Shown here in pieces: positions 1-12,800 of a DNA stretch of 64,000 nucleotides. A program made the translations under genes and the position numbers. The notes under the pieces were generated by a model. That model searched no databases. It was not told where the DNA came from and saw only the letters and a list, made by a program, of their open reading frames with translations. Origin of the DNA: Styela clava (Eukaryota; Chordata; Ascidiacea; Stolidobranchia; Styelidae). The stretch is taken from positions 16,306,001 through 16,370,000 of the forward strand of contig NC_135251.1 in the NCBI RefSeq assembly GCF_964204865.1, read 5' to 3'. The number at the start of each line of letters is the position of its first letter. Positions within the stretch are counted from its first letter, which is position 1.

Positions 1-365
1 GTAACCCCCTACCCATGCCCAAATTTCCTATGAATCCACATGTATTTTTAGGCAACTCCAATGCCAATGTATTATTAACAAAAAGATTAACTCAAACTGT
101 CTTATTTGGCAGAAAAGTCTGTTGGGTGAAAAGTCTGTTTATCCCCTCACATATAATCACCTCCCATGGGATTTGAACCTGTTCAGGGTAATCAGAGATG
201 CGATGGCTTACCATGATGCACCGACTGCCGAGCTGATTCTATTTTAATCCTAGTGGATAGGCAGATTTTGCATATGTTAACTATTGCATCGGGAAATCCT
301 CAAGTCCTACAATTAATTACAACTGATTTCCCAAATTAATATTTGCAGATAATTTGGTTGTAATC
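1..365. other. Upstream flank of the golgin gene
   Basis: No coding exon is recognised here. The stretch holds a degraded tRNA-derived SINE on the minus strand (about 143-245) and, at its right end, a pyrimidine-poor but plausible splice acceptor whose AG is at 347-348, 17 bases before the golgin ATG. The 5' end of the golgin transcript, and any upstream exon, would lie left of this or outside the window. Confidence 0.5.
143..245 (-). mobile_element. tRNA-derived SINE, degraded copy (family 1)
   Basis: Read on the minus strand, this stretch parallels the better-preserved SINE at 51099-51430. It has the same order of a B-box-like GGTTCAAATCC (169-179), a CATGGGAT-type flank and a GCGATGGC segment. 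The body is cut short and diverged. Identification rests on similarity to the second copy in this same window; exact ends are uncertain. Confidence 0.55.
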
Positions 366-3300
366 ATGTTTAAAAACTTGAAACAGAAAGTATCTACTGA
401 TCAAAAAGTTCGAACTCCACAGTCTGCCAATCGGGGTGATGCTTCAAGCACACCCACTGGTCGTACTGGAACATCTAGATTGCCACGACCATCCAATTCA
501 GCGCCACCCAGGCGATCCAATTCTGAGAGTTTGAATGGTGCCAATGGTGCAGCTACTAAACAAAATAATGAATCCATGGAATCACCAGATATTGTACAAC
601 AGGTGGGAAATATATCAGGTGATGTTTCTCCCAATCCTTCAAATCATGGAGAAACGGATCAAGCACAAAAAAGTGCTCAGATAGCTACTGAAGCTGAGAA
701 AAAAGTTCCATTTTTCAAGAGACTAGAATTTTTGACTCCTCTTAAAGATCAAGTTGCAAATAAACTTTCGGAAAGTAAGGAATCAATCAGTTCTCTCGTT
801 GACGAAGTTCGTGGCAATGTAACAGGTTCTTCCAATGAACGATCTAAACCGGATATTGTTGCACAAACTAACGATCGTCGGCGAAGTGATTCCATTTCAG
901 ATACAGAAGAAATATCAATGAATCGGAATGCTATTGATGTAAGTGCAATTCCCAAAGAACAACTATTTGCAAAAGTAATGAGACTGGAGAAAACTCTTCT
1001 TAAATATAGAGAAAGATATGCAGAACTTGCTTCTAATTTTCGTGAGGCGAAACAAGAAAGAGAAAAGTTGCAATCAGTTATGCAACAGACCCAAGATAAA
1101 AATCTACGCAGAATTCAGGAACTCAAAGAAGCCGCAGCGTTGGATTTGAAAGCCAAAATGCATCTCGAAGAGGAGTTTCGAGTTTCTCTGGAAGAAAAAG
1201 ATCAAATGATACAAGTGCTTCATACTCAAGTTGCAATTCTTAAAGATGATCCGCAGAAGTCTCCACCACCAGTACAAACTGAAACTGCTCAAGGCCAGGG
1301 AGATGATTCAAAGCTTCAAAAAAGGGTCAAAACCTTAGAAGAACAACTCAAATTTGCTAAAGATACTTGTGAAGGTCTAAGAAGCCAAGGTGATGCTTTA
1401 CAAGAACAACTTAGTGAGCGATTAGAAGAATTAGAAAACCTGAAAGATTCGAACGTTGCGGAAAAGTCGAAACTTATCAAACAATTGCGTGAAGCAAAAA
1501 ACGTTATTGAGAAAATTGAAGAGGACAAAGTCACTGCTGTTGCAGAGGCCAAACGACAAATGCATGAGATTCTTGAAGGTAAAGATATCGAAGTAGAATC
1601 CTTACATCAACAAGTCAAGAAACTGCAAATTGATCTTGATGAATTTAAAATGAAGAAAGAGCAACGGGAAAATTCTTTGTTGGAGGAACTTCAAAAGGCA
1701 GTTACTATTGGTAGAACAGCAGAAGCTCAAAGAGCTGATGCTTTATTGAAAACTGAAACTATACAGAAAGAAATGGAAGGCAGAATTACAAAGATTGAAG
1801 AAGAATTTGATGCGGAAAGAAAAACTTATGTTTCTGAGGTTTCACATGCAAAAGCTGATAATCTTGATATTAATGAGAAACTTGAAAATGTAATGAAAAA
1901 ACACAAAAGTGATTTAGAGGCTCATACAAAAATGCATGAAGTTGCATTGCAAGAACAAGCAAAGAAATATAAACTGGAATTGGATGAAAAAGAGAATCAA
2001 ATGAGATTAGCAATTGAGGAGAGAGAGCTGAATAAAATGGCTGCAGTCTCACAACAAGACACTGAAGCTCAGAATTTGTTGAAACAACTAGATACAGAGT
2101 TGGAGAATGTTCGTCAAAAAGTGGAAGAGCTTGAAAAGGCAAGAGTGGATGAGGCCAACAAACATGAAGAGGAAATTACCATTCTAAAAGACAATTTTCA
2201 AAAGGCGAGTGAAGAACATAAATTCGAACTTGACAGCCTTAAAAAATATCATGATGATCATATGACTTCGAAGGCTCAAGAGTTTTTAGAAAAATTCACA
2301 AATCAAAAGAAAAAGTTTGAAAACAAACTTCAAACAAAAGAATTGACATGGACTGAAAAGTTAGCAGAAGCTGAGAAATCATACTTACAAGAAGTTGACG
2401 ATTTGAAAACACAAGTAAATGAACAAGGTAAAGAGAGGAACGAACTTTTTCAGCAACAAGCAGAGAAGGTTTCCCAACTCGAAAAAGAAGTCACTCTGTT
2501 GAATTGTGATAGGGAAGCCTTAAGTATCAAATTTTCGCAAATAGAATCTAAACTTTTTGAAAGAGATACACAATTGAAGGATTCTTTAAACGAATTAGAA
2601 GAAATCAAAAACAGTGCAACTAAAGAAAAAGAAGATTTGAATTCGAATATTGAAGCAAAAGATAACATAATTAAAGAACTAAACAGTAAAATGGAAAACT
2701 TGCAGCAGGACTTTTCACAGAAAGAACAAGAAAGCTTACAGCAGAATGAAGTTTCTCATGGAGAACTTGAAACGTTGCAGGAAAATCTGAAAAATTTACA
2801 ATCTCAGAAACAGGAACTTGAACAAGCTTGCAATGCTGCTGAAGAGAAATTGAAACAAAGAGAACAGACAATGAAAAAACATGTCTTGGATATGGAGGAA
2901 AGCCATAAATCTGCAATCGGTGATTTATCATCACAGTTAGATAAAGAAAAACAGGAATCTGTGGTGAAAATTGCTACTTTAGAAAAAGAGAAATTGGATC
3001 TTCAGAAATTACAAGAAGAAACAAATAAGAAATTTCTTGAAGCTGGTGGAAGATTAAAAGCACTTGCCCAAAAATTTAAAGCCACTGTTAAAGAAAACCA
3101 GACGACTGTGACAGAGAAAGAATCTATGATTGAGAAGTCTAAAACGGAATTAAATGAAATCAAAATAAAATTAGAACAACTGGAAGGACAAAATAGAAAA
3201 ATGGTTGAAAATCATGAAATGCGATTGAAAACAATGGAGTCTGAATGGGAAAACAAACTGAAAAATGAATTAGAAGGCTTGAAGGAGAAATCTGAAAAAG

Positions 3301-6300
3301 AATATGATGCGTTAAAAGAATCAATGATAAACACTCACAATCAAGATTTAGAATCATTGAGGAATAGTTTGAACAATGCTTTTGATGAGAACAAAAGTCA
3401 TTTAGTGGAAGAATTAACGAACAAATTCAATACTGAAAAGCAAGAATTATTAACTGAACAGAGGAAGAAACTTGACACTGAAATGAGGAATTTAGAGATG
3501 AGGCTGCAAAGCGAAACATCTGATGCCACTGACAAAGAAAAATCTCTTCTACAGTCCCTTCAAGAATGCCATGAAAAAATTACTGATCTCGAAAACGAGC
3601 AATCACAAAAATGTAAAGAACTTTCTGAAGCCCATGAGAATTTGGCATGTCTCCAAGCAGATTATAAAACAAGTACTGAAAAGTTTCAGAGTAATGAGAT
3701 TGAAGTAACGAATCTAAAACAGAAAGTAGATGCTGCTGAAGCTGAGCTTTCCCAATTTAGAAAGTTAAACTCTGATAAAGAATCTCAAGTTGAACAATTG
3801 ATGAAGGATCTTGATATATCTAATGATAACTTAACTCAGTTACAAAGTGAAATAAAAAATCTTCAACAGCAATTAGAAGACAAATCTAATGAAGAAAAGA
3901 AAGTTGCTACTGAATTGGATGCCAAGATTTCAGAATTTAATAAACTGACGGAAAATTTCAGTGCTCAGTCTATTCAGTTAAAAGAAGTTCATGCCAAAAT
4001 TTCAGAAAATGACAAGTTTTTAGAAAGCTTAAAATCAGAAAATAAAGTACATTCAGGTAAATTTGAAGCTCTGACGAAAGAGCATGCTGCTGCTTTGGAA
4101 AAGCAGAATAGTGATTGGCAAACAAAATATACTGAATTGAAATCTAAAGCCGAACAAAAAATAGCACAACAACACTCTCATCTCAAAAATGCCAAAGCTG
4201 AATTAACATCACAGCTAGAAACAATCCACAAACTTGGTGAGGAAAAGGCCTCTGCTGAAAAAAATATTCAACACCTTACTGACAGTGCAAAGCTTGTACA
4301 AGAAAATTTAACCCTTTTGGAACAAAAGCTTCAAGAGACTGAAAGTAAACTTATTGAACAGCAAAAATTTTCTGAGAAAGTTAAAAAGGATGCAGAAATT
4401 GCAGAACATTCGAAAAAAGACATTGTGGATGATTTGCAACTACAAATAAAAAACATTATGGAATCTTCTAAAAAACAAAGTCGAAATTATGATGAAATGA
4501 TCAAGAAATTGGAAGAGGATGTAAATGAAAAGAATGAAAAAATTATGGAATTTGAAAAAGAAATTGAAAGTTTGAATTTGAAGCTTTCGGATGTCAATTC
4601 TTCATTTGATGGTTCACAAGTTCAGTTGAAGGAGAGAGATTCAACAATTTCTGATTTAAATGAAAAGCTGGAAAACATGAAATTAGAAATTGAAACTAAA
4701 ACTGAAGACCTTGAAAACTGGAAAAAAGAAAAATTGGAAAACGATTCTTCAATGAAACTAACGCAAGCGGAAAACAACGAAATGGCAAAATCTTTAGAAA
4801 AAGTCAAAAAAGAACTTGCAGAAAAGGATGCCATTGTTGTTGAGAAAACAATACACTTGGAAAAAGAATCTAAAGAACAACTAGAAGCTCAAACTACGAA
4901 ATTAAACCAAGAACATCAAAAGAAAATGGCAGATTTGAAAAAGAAAGCTGAAGTTAGACTCGCTCAAATTAAAAATACTTTTACTTCCCAATTAGAAGAA
5001 AAACTGAAATTAATTTCTCAGTTAGAAGATGACAAGAGTTCTTTGGAAGAGCAAATGGTGCAAGCCTTAGAAGAAGCTAATAAAACCAAAGAAACTGCTA
5101 TTACTGAGAACAAAACATTGTTGACTGAATTTGAAAGCTTGAAAAACCAATTTGAACAATTACAAAGTGAAAAACAAGAAATGCTTTCGGCATGGGAAAA
5201 AGAAAAATTGGAAATTGAAGCTAGAATCAAAGAGGAATCTGATAAAAATATTGTCAATATGATGGAGGAAGAAAAATTAAAGTACGAGGATGAACAAGCT
5301 CAACTTGCCGAAGTGAAAGATCGACTTGAACAAGTACTTCAAGAGGCAAAGCTAAAATTGCAAGAAACAGAAAAGAAAATGGATGAAGAAAAAGATCGAT
5401 CGGAAATGGCACTACAGGAAGAAAAAGAAAGGAGATTGCAGAGTGAAACACAATTGTTGGTAGCAAAAGAAGATTTTGCAAACGAAATAGAGAATTTGAA
5501 AAATAAACAAAACTTATCAGATGCTAAAATTCTTTCCCTTGAAGAAAGTTTAAAGAATATGCAAGAGACTATTGACAGCACGGAAAGAGAAAATTTGAAT
5601 ATGATATCAGCTCTTGAAGCCCAATTAGATGCTGCTAGAAAAAGAAGTGAAAAGTTGGAGAATGATAGAGAAACTGTAAAGCAAAATTTAAATGATACAA
5701 TTGAAGATTATGAGAGGAAAATGCAGTCATTACGAGATGAAATCAGTTCATCGCAAAAACAAATGGAGGTTTTGTCTAAAACTTCAGTTGAAGATAAAGA
5801 TGTGGAAGTTGAAAGAAAATTAGGAAACTTAAAAGAGGATTTTGAAAGAAGGTTGCGAGAGAAAGATGAAGAAACAACAAAGAAGATCAAGAAAATGATG
5901 ACTGAATATGAAACGCAAATTCAGAAAAATAACGAGAGTTTCGACTCAAAACTTGAAAAAATGAAGAAAAAAAATTTATCATTTGAAGATTCAGTGCGAT
6001 CTGATCATCACAAGGAACTAGTTTTTCTGCAAAGAGAAATTCAAGGAAAAGAAGAGAAAATGGAAGAAGTTGTCGAAAAGTACGAGTCAGAAATGCATGA
6101 AATGGAAAAAAATATGTCCGAACAAGTTGATAAAGCCATGTATCGTGCTATGACTGCTGAAAAAAAATTACAAAGTGCAGACATGGAGCAAGAAAATGAA
6201 AATTTGAAAAAACAACTAGCGGAAGTGAATAAAATTCTTGCTGATACGCAACAGAGGGAACGCGAAAATGAAATGATGCTTCAGTCGTTCCAAGCGAGAG

Positions 6301-6479
6301 TGTCACTTGCCACACCTCTCGCCGATCCAGATAAACTTGAATATCTAAGGAGGATTTTGTATGAATATATTATGGGAAATGAATGTGGGACTATGGCAAA
6401 AGTTTTAATACTTCTACTGCAATTTAATGAACTTGAATCACAACAAATTCTCGAAAAACATGGCTTAGCACAGAAATAA
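366..6479 (+). CDS. GOLGA4: Golgin-245 / GOLGA4-like trans-Golgi tether with GRIP domain
   Basis: A 2,037-residue, almost entirely coiled-coil protein encoded in one uninterrupted exon. The N terminus (MFKNLKQKVS) matches the conserved start of golgin-245/p230. Residues about 194-290 (from KEQLFAKVMRLEKTL to EEKDQMIQVLHTQ) match the conserved N-terminal block of that family. A Ser/Pro-rich linker precedes the coiled coil of roughly residues 190-1960. The last ~55 residues form a GRIP domain (DKLEYLRRILYEYIMG, then TMAKVLILLLQF), which in this family binds ARL1-GTP at the trans-Golgi. Function in tethering endosome-to-Golgi carriers is inferred from the family. The ATG at 366 is chosen because the frame upstream has only a TTG and an acceptor-like AG lies at 347-348. 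The size is near that of human golgin-245 (about 2,230 residues). The missing introns are unusual beside its neighbours. Confidence 0.93.
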   Translation: MFKNLKQKVSTDQKVRTPQSANRGDASSTPTGRTGTSRLPRPSNSAPPRRSNSESLNGANGAATKQNNESMESPDIVQQVGNISGDVSPNPSNHGETDQAQKSAQIATEAEKKVPFFKRLEFLTPLKDQVANKLSESKESISSLVDEVRGNVTGSSNERSKPDIVAQTNDRRRSDSISDTEEISMNRNAIDVSAIPKEQLFAKVMRLEKTLLKYRERYAELASNFREAKQEREKLQSVMQQTQDKNLRRIQELKEAAALDLKAKMHLEEEFRVSLEEKDQMIQVLHTQVAILKDDPQKSPPPVQTETAQGQGDDSKLQKRVKTLEEQLKFAKDTCEGLRSQGDALQEQLSERLEELENLKDSNVAEKSKLIKQLREAKNVIEKIEEDKVTAVAEAKRQMHEILEGKDIEVESLHQQVKKLQIDLDEFKMKKEQRENSLLEELQKAVTIGRTAEAQRADALLKTETIQKEMEGRITKIEEEFDAERKTYVSEVSHAKADNLDINEKLENVMKKHKSDLEAHTKMHEVALQEQAKKYKLELDEKENQMRLAIEERELNKMAAVSQQDTEAQNLLKQLDTELENVRQKVEELEKARVDEANKHEEEITILKDNFQKASEEHKFELDSLKKYHDDHMTSKAQEFLEKFTNQKKKFENKLQTKELTWTEKLAEAEKSYLQEVDDLKTQVNEQGKERNELFQQQAEKVSQLEKEVTLLNCDREALSIKFSQIESKLFERDTQLKDSLNELEEIKNSATKEKEDLNSNIEAKDNIIKELNSKMENLQQDFSQKEQESLQQNEVSHGELETLQENLKNLQSQKQELEQACNAAEEKLKQREQTMKKHVLDMEESHKSAIGDLSSQLDKEKQESVVKIATLEKEKLDLQKLQEETNKKFLEAGGRLKALAQKFKATVKENQTTVTEKESMIEKSKTELNEIKIKLEQLEGQNRKMVENHEMRLKTMESEWENKLKNELEGLKEKSEKEYDALKESMINTHNQDLESLRNSLNNAFDENKSHLVEELTNKFNTEKQELLTEQRKKLDTEMRNLEMRLQSETSDATDKEKSLLQSLQECHEKITDLENEQSQKCKELSEAHENLACLQADYKTSTEKFQSNEIEVTNLKQKVDAAEAELSQFRKLNSDKESQVEQLMKDLDISNDNLTQLQSEIKNLQQQLEDKSNEEKKVATELDAKISEFNKLTENFSAQSIQLKEVHAKISENDKFLESLKSENKVHSGKFEALTKEHAAALEKQNSDWQTKYTELKSKAEQKIAQQHSHLKNAKAELTSQLETIHKLGEEKASAEKNIQHLTDSAKLVQENLTLLEQKLQETESKLIEQQKFSEKVKKDAEIAEHSKKDIVDDLQLQIKNIMESSKKQSRNYDEMIKKLEEDVNEKNEKIMEFEKEIESLNLKLSDVNSSFDGSQVQLKERDSTISDLNEKLENMKLEIETKTEDLENWKKEKLENDSSMKLTQAENNEMAKSLEKVKKELAEKDAIVVEKTIHLEKESKEQLEAQTTKLNQEHQKKMADLKKKAEVRLAQIKNTFTSQLEEKLKLISQLEDDKSSLEEQMVQALEEANKTKETAITENKTLLTEFESLKNQFEQLQSEKQEMLSAWEKEKLEIEARIKEESDKNIVNMMEEEKLKYEDEQAQLAEVKDRLEQVLQEAKLKLQETEKKMDEEKDRSEMALQEEKERRLQSETQLLVAKEDFANEIENLKNKQNLSDAKILSLEESLKNMQETIDSTERENLNMISALEAQLDAARKRSEKLENDRETVKQNLNDTIEDYERKMQSLRDEISSSQKQMEVLSKTSVEDKDVEVERKLGNLKEDFERRLREKDEETTKKIKKMMTEYETQIQKNNESFDSKLEKMKKKNLSFEDSVRSDHHKELVFLQREIQGKEEKMEEVVEKYESEMHEMEKNMSEQVDKAMYRAMTAEKKLQSADMEQENENLKKQLAEVNKILADTQQRERENEMMLQSFQARVSLATPLADPDKLEYLRRILYEYIMGNECGTMAKVLILLLQFNELESQQILEKHGLAQK

Positions 6480-6638
6480 CGCTATAGATTGGGGTACAAG
6501 ACTTTAAGAATTTTCGTGAATGTGTCTCACTGTTTTTATCATATAATATATATACCGTACATCATATATGTTTTTTTTTTTGATACATTCAGGTATGGAC
6601 CACCAACTATTTTATCACAAAATTTATTTACTTTGTGA

Positions 6639-6644
6639 AATAAA
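6639..6644 (+). terminator. Poly(A) signal of the golgin gene
   Basis: AATAAA about 160 bases after the golgin stop codon at 6479. It is the first canonical hexamer downstream on the coding strand. Confidence 0.55.
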
Positions 6645-7511
6645 TCGCATTCATTGAACAAAATTGTCTTTGCTAAAATATGTGTTTATAAATTGAAAGC
6701 AAGTCTATAATATTATTCGAAAATTCTAAAACTGATTATATCTCTCATTAGTTTTATAGTTTAATGAAACATGTTTCAATTCTATTCTGCGATATACCTA
6801 TACGGTGCTATTTAGGTTGCTTGGTAGAAAGTATTGTTTTGGTACATCTACCATATTGTTTGGTATATTGCATTTTCACACTTGTGCTCATGTTATTCTT
6901 TTCATACCTGAATTTGGATTTCTTGTTATATTGATTTGTTATTCCATAAGCATTATTAATATGTGTGATGTTCATGTCCCATGATATTTCATTTGCTAAG
7001 TGCAATATTCGGAAATTATAAGCACAGTTGGTTGCTTTTATTTTAGATTTAAAGCAATTTTCAATGATTCATTCTTGTAGCAAGTTACGGTAGCTTTGGA
7101 GATGCTAGCCTAATTTATTATTCTTATTTTGAGTCTTTATAACAGGGGTCATTCATTTTGATGTTTCAAACAAAGACGCTTTGGGAATATATTTATATGC
7201 CAGCTGGGGTTTCGATTTTCTTGTATTTCTAAAGATGCATAAATTGGAATTGTTTTACTGTGTGAAAATTATGAATATGTTTGAGTACTATTCAAATATT
7301 GCTCCTAATTTCTGTTTAGTTAAGAATTTCTCATGAATTTGAGAACCGGTTTTTTTCTATATAAAAAAAAATTAATCATATTTTAAAAGATACTGTTTCC
7401 ACATGCCTTAACTTAAACCTATTTTTAAGTGGCTTTGTAACTCGTCTATAGATGCTATATAAAGGGTGCTTTAAAAAACAGAACCCAGATCGTTTGCAAC
7501 TTGCTCTAGAG

Positions 7512-7816
7512 CAGTGGTTTTCAAACTCTTTGAGGCCGCGCCCCCTTTTCAGAATTTGTCAAGTCTCGTGCCCCATCTCAAAAATATAACTAGCTAAGAA
7601 GGCTACAAATAACAAATAGTAAGGCAAAATTTTATTCGAAAAACATGTTGAAAATACATAGATGGAACGTAAATAGTTGAATAAATGGAAAGTTTTAAAA
7701 AACAAATAAGGCGCGCAAGATCAAATCTATCAATTATTTTTAATTAGCTTCACGCCCCCTCGAAAAATTGTTTACCTCCCCCTTGTGGGGCGCGCCTCAC
7801 CACTTGAGAACCACTG
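7512..7816. mobile_element. Short non-autonomous hAT-like element (family A)
   Basis: Terminal inverted repeats CAGTGGTTTTCAAA / TTTGAGAACCACTG bound a 305-bp body with no transposase frame. The flanking octamers CTCTAGAG and TTCTACAG agree at 6 of 8 positions, as expected of an old 8-bp target duplication. The body (CGCCCC, AGCTTCACGCCCCC) is an inverted relative of the copies at 18171-18468 and 42409-42610. Confidence 0.8.
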
Positions 7817-9207
7817 TTCTACAGAGAACATAACTTTGTGCAAAGCATCTTAGAGTGTTCAAGAAATTTATGAGTTGTTTTGTACTCATTGTATTTTCGT
7901 CAAAAATGCAGTATTGCCCAATCCCTTGGCATAGTCTTCATTACTGAGAAAATGTGCAAATTTAGTTGAAAATTTCACTGGAAATTCCCTAATTTGACAT
8001 ATTGTTGGATTTTATCTTTGGTATTGTAAAATATTTATAACATAGCATTGATCAATAGAAATACACAAGATTATACTCTTGTGTTTTATTCAAGTGGGAT
8101 TAAAACAGATAATGTTTCAATACGTTTTGAAGCCACTTCACAGGTTTTTACAACCACACGCTTGTTTTGTTATTATCTGAGTATTTAAACAAATGCTTCA
8201 TGTTATATTATATACCGTATCTAATATACAGGGTTTTCATAAAGTCTGAAAAATTTTGAAATTTAATAGGGAATTCATCAATACCATATATAGTTTGTAT
8301 TGGTAAAAAACTCAAACCCTGATTAAAATCAAACAAACCTTGTTAAGATATATTCCATAACAAAATTGTAATTGGACTTTATGAACACCCTATATATTCA
8401 AACAAGATTTCCAATTGCCAGTAAAACGGAAAACTTATCCTTGTCCTACTTCTATTCCCATGCACAGCCAGAACTGGTAAACTGACGAGAAGGACATGAA
8501 TTCAACCGTACTTTTGTGCCAATCCGTCCATTAAATTTTATAAATTTACCATTGCCTTTTTTAGTAATAGTGCTTTAGTGTATTCGCGTTTCGTTAATAT
8601 ATCAGTTTTTGTTGGTCTGCTCATTATAGATCGTGAATTCAGAAAAAATTTTAATCAATTGTAATTAAAACCTTATTCAATACTGCATTGCTGAAAGTGT
8701 GATTTTTCATGAAATTTATTTTTCATATCTTTAAAAAAGTTGTGTTGTATAGTTTTTTCATGCACAGCTTACTGAATTTATTGCACGTTTGAGGAAAGTG
8801 TTGGAAGTGAGACTTGAACCTGGTATCTCTAACCTGTATCGCCAACTTGGTTATGTCTGTAATTCCAATATAGTAGGCCATCAGTGTTTGTGCAATTTCA
8901 CGCTATATATTTGTTTTATCATTTTATCAACATACATATTGTATAAATTGTACATAAATAATTTTTCCATATATGTTATGTTGTAGTACCATCCGTACTA
9001 CTAACATCTGGAAATATAGTTTATATTCAAGACTTCTGCTTTATAATTTGAATTTTTTTTAAACCTTGAATGTCACGTTAGATCATGTTACTATTTTTCG
9101 TACTGTCTGTTGAATATATTTAGTAGCTAGAGATTTCAAATTTTTTCTAGTATATACCCAATAGTTTGAATGTTAGCTATTCTAAATGCAAGTTTTATAG
9201 ATTGGTC

Positions 9208-9479
9208 CAGAGATTCCCAAACTTTTCAAACTTCATACATTTACTTTCTATATTACATGTTTTTCTATATGACATGTTGGAAGTAATATTTGACATTTCA
9301 ATTTTGACGAGGAGGATTTTCATAATATATGCACATTGAATCAATGCGATATATGGGGTTGTTTTTGTACATATAAACAATCGCAAGTTTAGGAAATTTT
9401 TTAGAAAATGATTTTATATTTCGACTCACACTCAAAATTATGTCACACTACTGTGTGACACACAGTTTGGGAACCACTG
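9208..9479. mobile_element. Probable degraded hAT-like element
   Basis: The left end CAGAGATTCCCAAAC and right end GTTTGGGAACCACTG are imperfect inverted repeats about 270 bp apart. The flanking octamers agree at only 5 of 8 positions, so this is a weaker call than the other elements. No coding frame. Confidence 0.45.
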
Positions 9480-9877
9480 GCATAATCCAAGCAGTTGGTT
9501 ATGTATTTAGTAAACACATTCATTTTCTGTTTTCATTTTCTGTCTATATTCTTTGCATATATTTGAGATTTGCATTGTTTGGAATTTTCAATCTAAATTT
9601 TGAATTTAGCATTTGTCCTCTAGTATAATATCTGTCATCTCTATCTTTTGCTGTACTGAAATTTCATTTCAAATCATGATCTAACGATTATGTGCTGGTG
9701 TTGCTAATTCATGCAAATGATATATGGTTTATCATTGGCTTTTCTTTGATTGGATATTGTTTCATAGATGTTATATATTCAATTTATTTTAAATCATACA
9801 TCCTTATGTGCCTTGTTATTATATTTACAGCCTTACATTTGCAAGATGTTATATAATTTCATAAATATTAACTAGAT

Positions 9878-12800
9878 ATGGCTTGCAGTTTAAAACAAAC
9901 TTGTGTTATTGAGGATGTTACATCTGTCAGAAAATATTTATTTCCGGTCAGAGATGCAGGAAATGAACAGCAAATGAAAGGTTTGCTATATTTTATCATC
10001 TAAATACTAATAGTTGGGAATTGTAGGCTTGGATGTTGAAACAGTAGAATACTTGGATACATTCAACATCATCACTAGCTGTTCATGCCACTGCAAGCAG
10101 ATAGCCTCCACATTTGACGCCAGGTACTCCTCTTTCGAGCAAGTTGCATCCAGGTTTGTGCTGGTGGATTCATGTGTGAATAATGCATACTCTTCTGTGT
10201 ATGACCATTCTATTCAATTCAATAGTCTTGTTCCATATTAAAACAAATTCATCAATTACGGTAATACTATTCAAATTTTTATATTGGCTTCAAGCTCAAA
10301 TTTACAAATTGTGCTAAAATTGCTACCATTTTACTTTTTTTTAACATGGCTTATTTGTACGTCTTTCACTCTAAACAAAGCTCTGCACAAGTAGCAATTG
10401 TTAAGGGTTAGTAGCTAACTACTATATGGAAGTACTCGACATGGCTGGTATTCGAAAATAACATCTAGCCTATATTATATATAGATAATGATGCTGATGG
10501 ATGGAATGAAGATGATTGGGCGAATAATTGGGAAAATGACAATGAAGACAATAGCAAGCAAAAGGTTGCTTAAAAATTATTTAATAATTGATAATTTAGT
10601 AGTGGACAATTATTTCAGGGAGAACATTTCACTTTTCATTCTTTTTAATCGAAAAAAAGATATCACTTTTAGAAGTCTGAATAATATAAATCATCAGAAA
10701 TTGAGACAATTTTGCTTTTAGTGGAATTTTAATCACAGATGGCCAAAGTCTAATAACTTTCTATTCTGAACACATTCTAAAATAATGTTCGTGATTATCG
10801 AATATATTTCCATGTTCAGCGAATAACATGTTTTTGATAAATTTTGGAAAGTAAAGTTATACAGTTATTGGATTGGATTTATATTTTTTGAAGTTTTCAT
10901 AAATAGGATATTTAAATTACTGTAAGGCATTTTTGGTCATTCTGTGACATTTAAAATTATAATTTCAAATGAAACTTTCAGTTCATTTTTAGAATCAGGA
11001 TTTTAAAATATTGAATATAATAAATAAATTGATTCGAATATTTCACTTGCTTGAGCAACAATGGGTTGAAACACACATTTTCATATGATCTTATTTCACA
11101 GCTTTTGCTCTGAATAAGGGTCTGTATAAGCAGCCACTAATGATGTAAGAAGCTAATAATCTTTTCAGTTCAGCATTGACTGCCCAATTTAATATGAGTG
11201 TATTGTTTTACCTGCTAGGCCTTCGCACCAACAAATATTAATATTTTAAATATTATTTCTTCTGGTATCAGGATGAGAATGATTCTTCAGATGATCAAGA
11301 AAATAACTGGTTCCATAAATGCCAGATAGCATTCTCACCTACCTATGATTTGTTGGTAATAGGTTATGCTGGAAAGATCATTCTACTTGCAGGTTGGTTG
11401 TGACAGAAGTTGAATTTTTTAAAAAAAAACTCTTTTTATTTTGAGAATTGTCAAAGAATATTTGATAATAATATTATGTTTGAAAGAATAGCAACTCGAT
11501 CAATATAGACTATGTTTCTGAATCCTAATCATGAATCTGATTATTTAACCATAAACACAGGTGCTATGAATAGAAATGTCCTTGATTTAAGTTTCGAAAT
11601 TTTTTTAATACCAATATACATATCAAATTAAATTTTGCAAATGCGATTGATAAGAACACTGCTTTTTTATGAAATGGCTTTTGCTCAGAACAACCTACAT
11701 TACAATGATTAATATTTAGCGATATTTATTAAGGGACTCTTATTTTTTGAAACACCAGAATCTTCCCTGGTTCTGGTATTATACCGTGGTTGACGGGATG
11801 GTCATGATATTTGAACCATAGGTGTGTTACCTGCGATGTGAACTCAGTTAATAAGCCTAACCCTTTAACCGCAAAATTAGTATAGGCTATTATTTATAGA
11901 TTGTGATTGTATCAGAAGTAACGCGCATTTTGATTTGAGAACACCAAATTATTCAAACATCGATAGTTGAAAATAGTTCGTATTAATTTATATTAAATAT
12001 ATTTCTTACTTTCCAAATGATTTTTTGAATTTAGAATTCAAATTTAGGTTCAATTTGTTTCAATTAGATTCCCGAGATTTATACCATAACAAATATCTTT
12101 TTAATGTCTGTTATTGTTGCTTTACAGCCAAATCTGAGGGTCATAGTGCAAGAAGCCATGGGACTAGAAAATACAAAATTGCAACACAAATGGAAATATC
12201 AGAAGAATCGGGGTATATTATTTTTTACTCTCAGTTAATGCAGAAGCTAATCGTTAGTAATTGTATAACAGTTTTTATACAATATTATACTCTTTTCTCT
12301 TGGAGCAAGGTCCTATGTTAACGGCCACTCATATCTAAGGATCACAATGAGCTACTATTTTTGAGAAGGACCGGAATTTGTCCCTTTAGTACACCCTGGT
12401 AACGTTGTGGCCATGAAATTTGAAGTCTAGATGTGTATACTGGAATGCCAATACGGCCAAGTCTAACGCTTCACCCACTGGCCAATGCGCCCACGGTATA
12501 GACAGAATAGGCTTAGTTTCTCACCCTTAAGTGAAAAATACAGCTATTTTTCATGTTTATTCTTTTTGGGAGATATCTTGGATTGTCACATGGGCCTATT
12601 TAATATATTCAGGTTTTATGCAAACATCACTTTTGCTATCTGATAACAGGCTGTAAATTGTTACCCTATATTTAACATGACAATTTTTGAACATCCATGT
12701 TATCAAATGCTTACCGGTATGTCTTTTTCCCCAATTTCCTATTCAAGATGGGGAAAATGGAAATTACTCTATTTGAAGAAATGAAAAAATTCTCAAATTT

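Larger units (their letters stand above)
6480..9877. other. 3' UTR and spacer between golgin and RAB3GAP2
   Basis: No gene is seen in this 3.4 kb. It contains a poly(A) signal at 6639-6644, a T-run near 6570, a short hAT-type element at 7512-7816, a second weaker one at about 9208-9479, and a short stretch near 8795-8850 with a B-box-like GACTTGAACC that may be a SINE scrap. The rest is AT-rich with no open frame that resembles a protein. Confidence 0.6.

Noticed and set aside
354-365. Extending the golgin CDS upstream to 354
   Set aside because: The frame begins with TTG there. The ATG at 366 matches the conserved MFK start of golgin-245.
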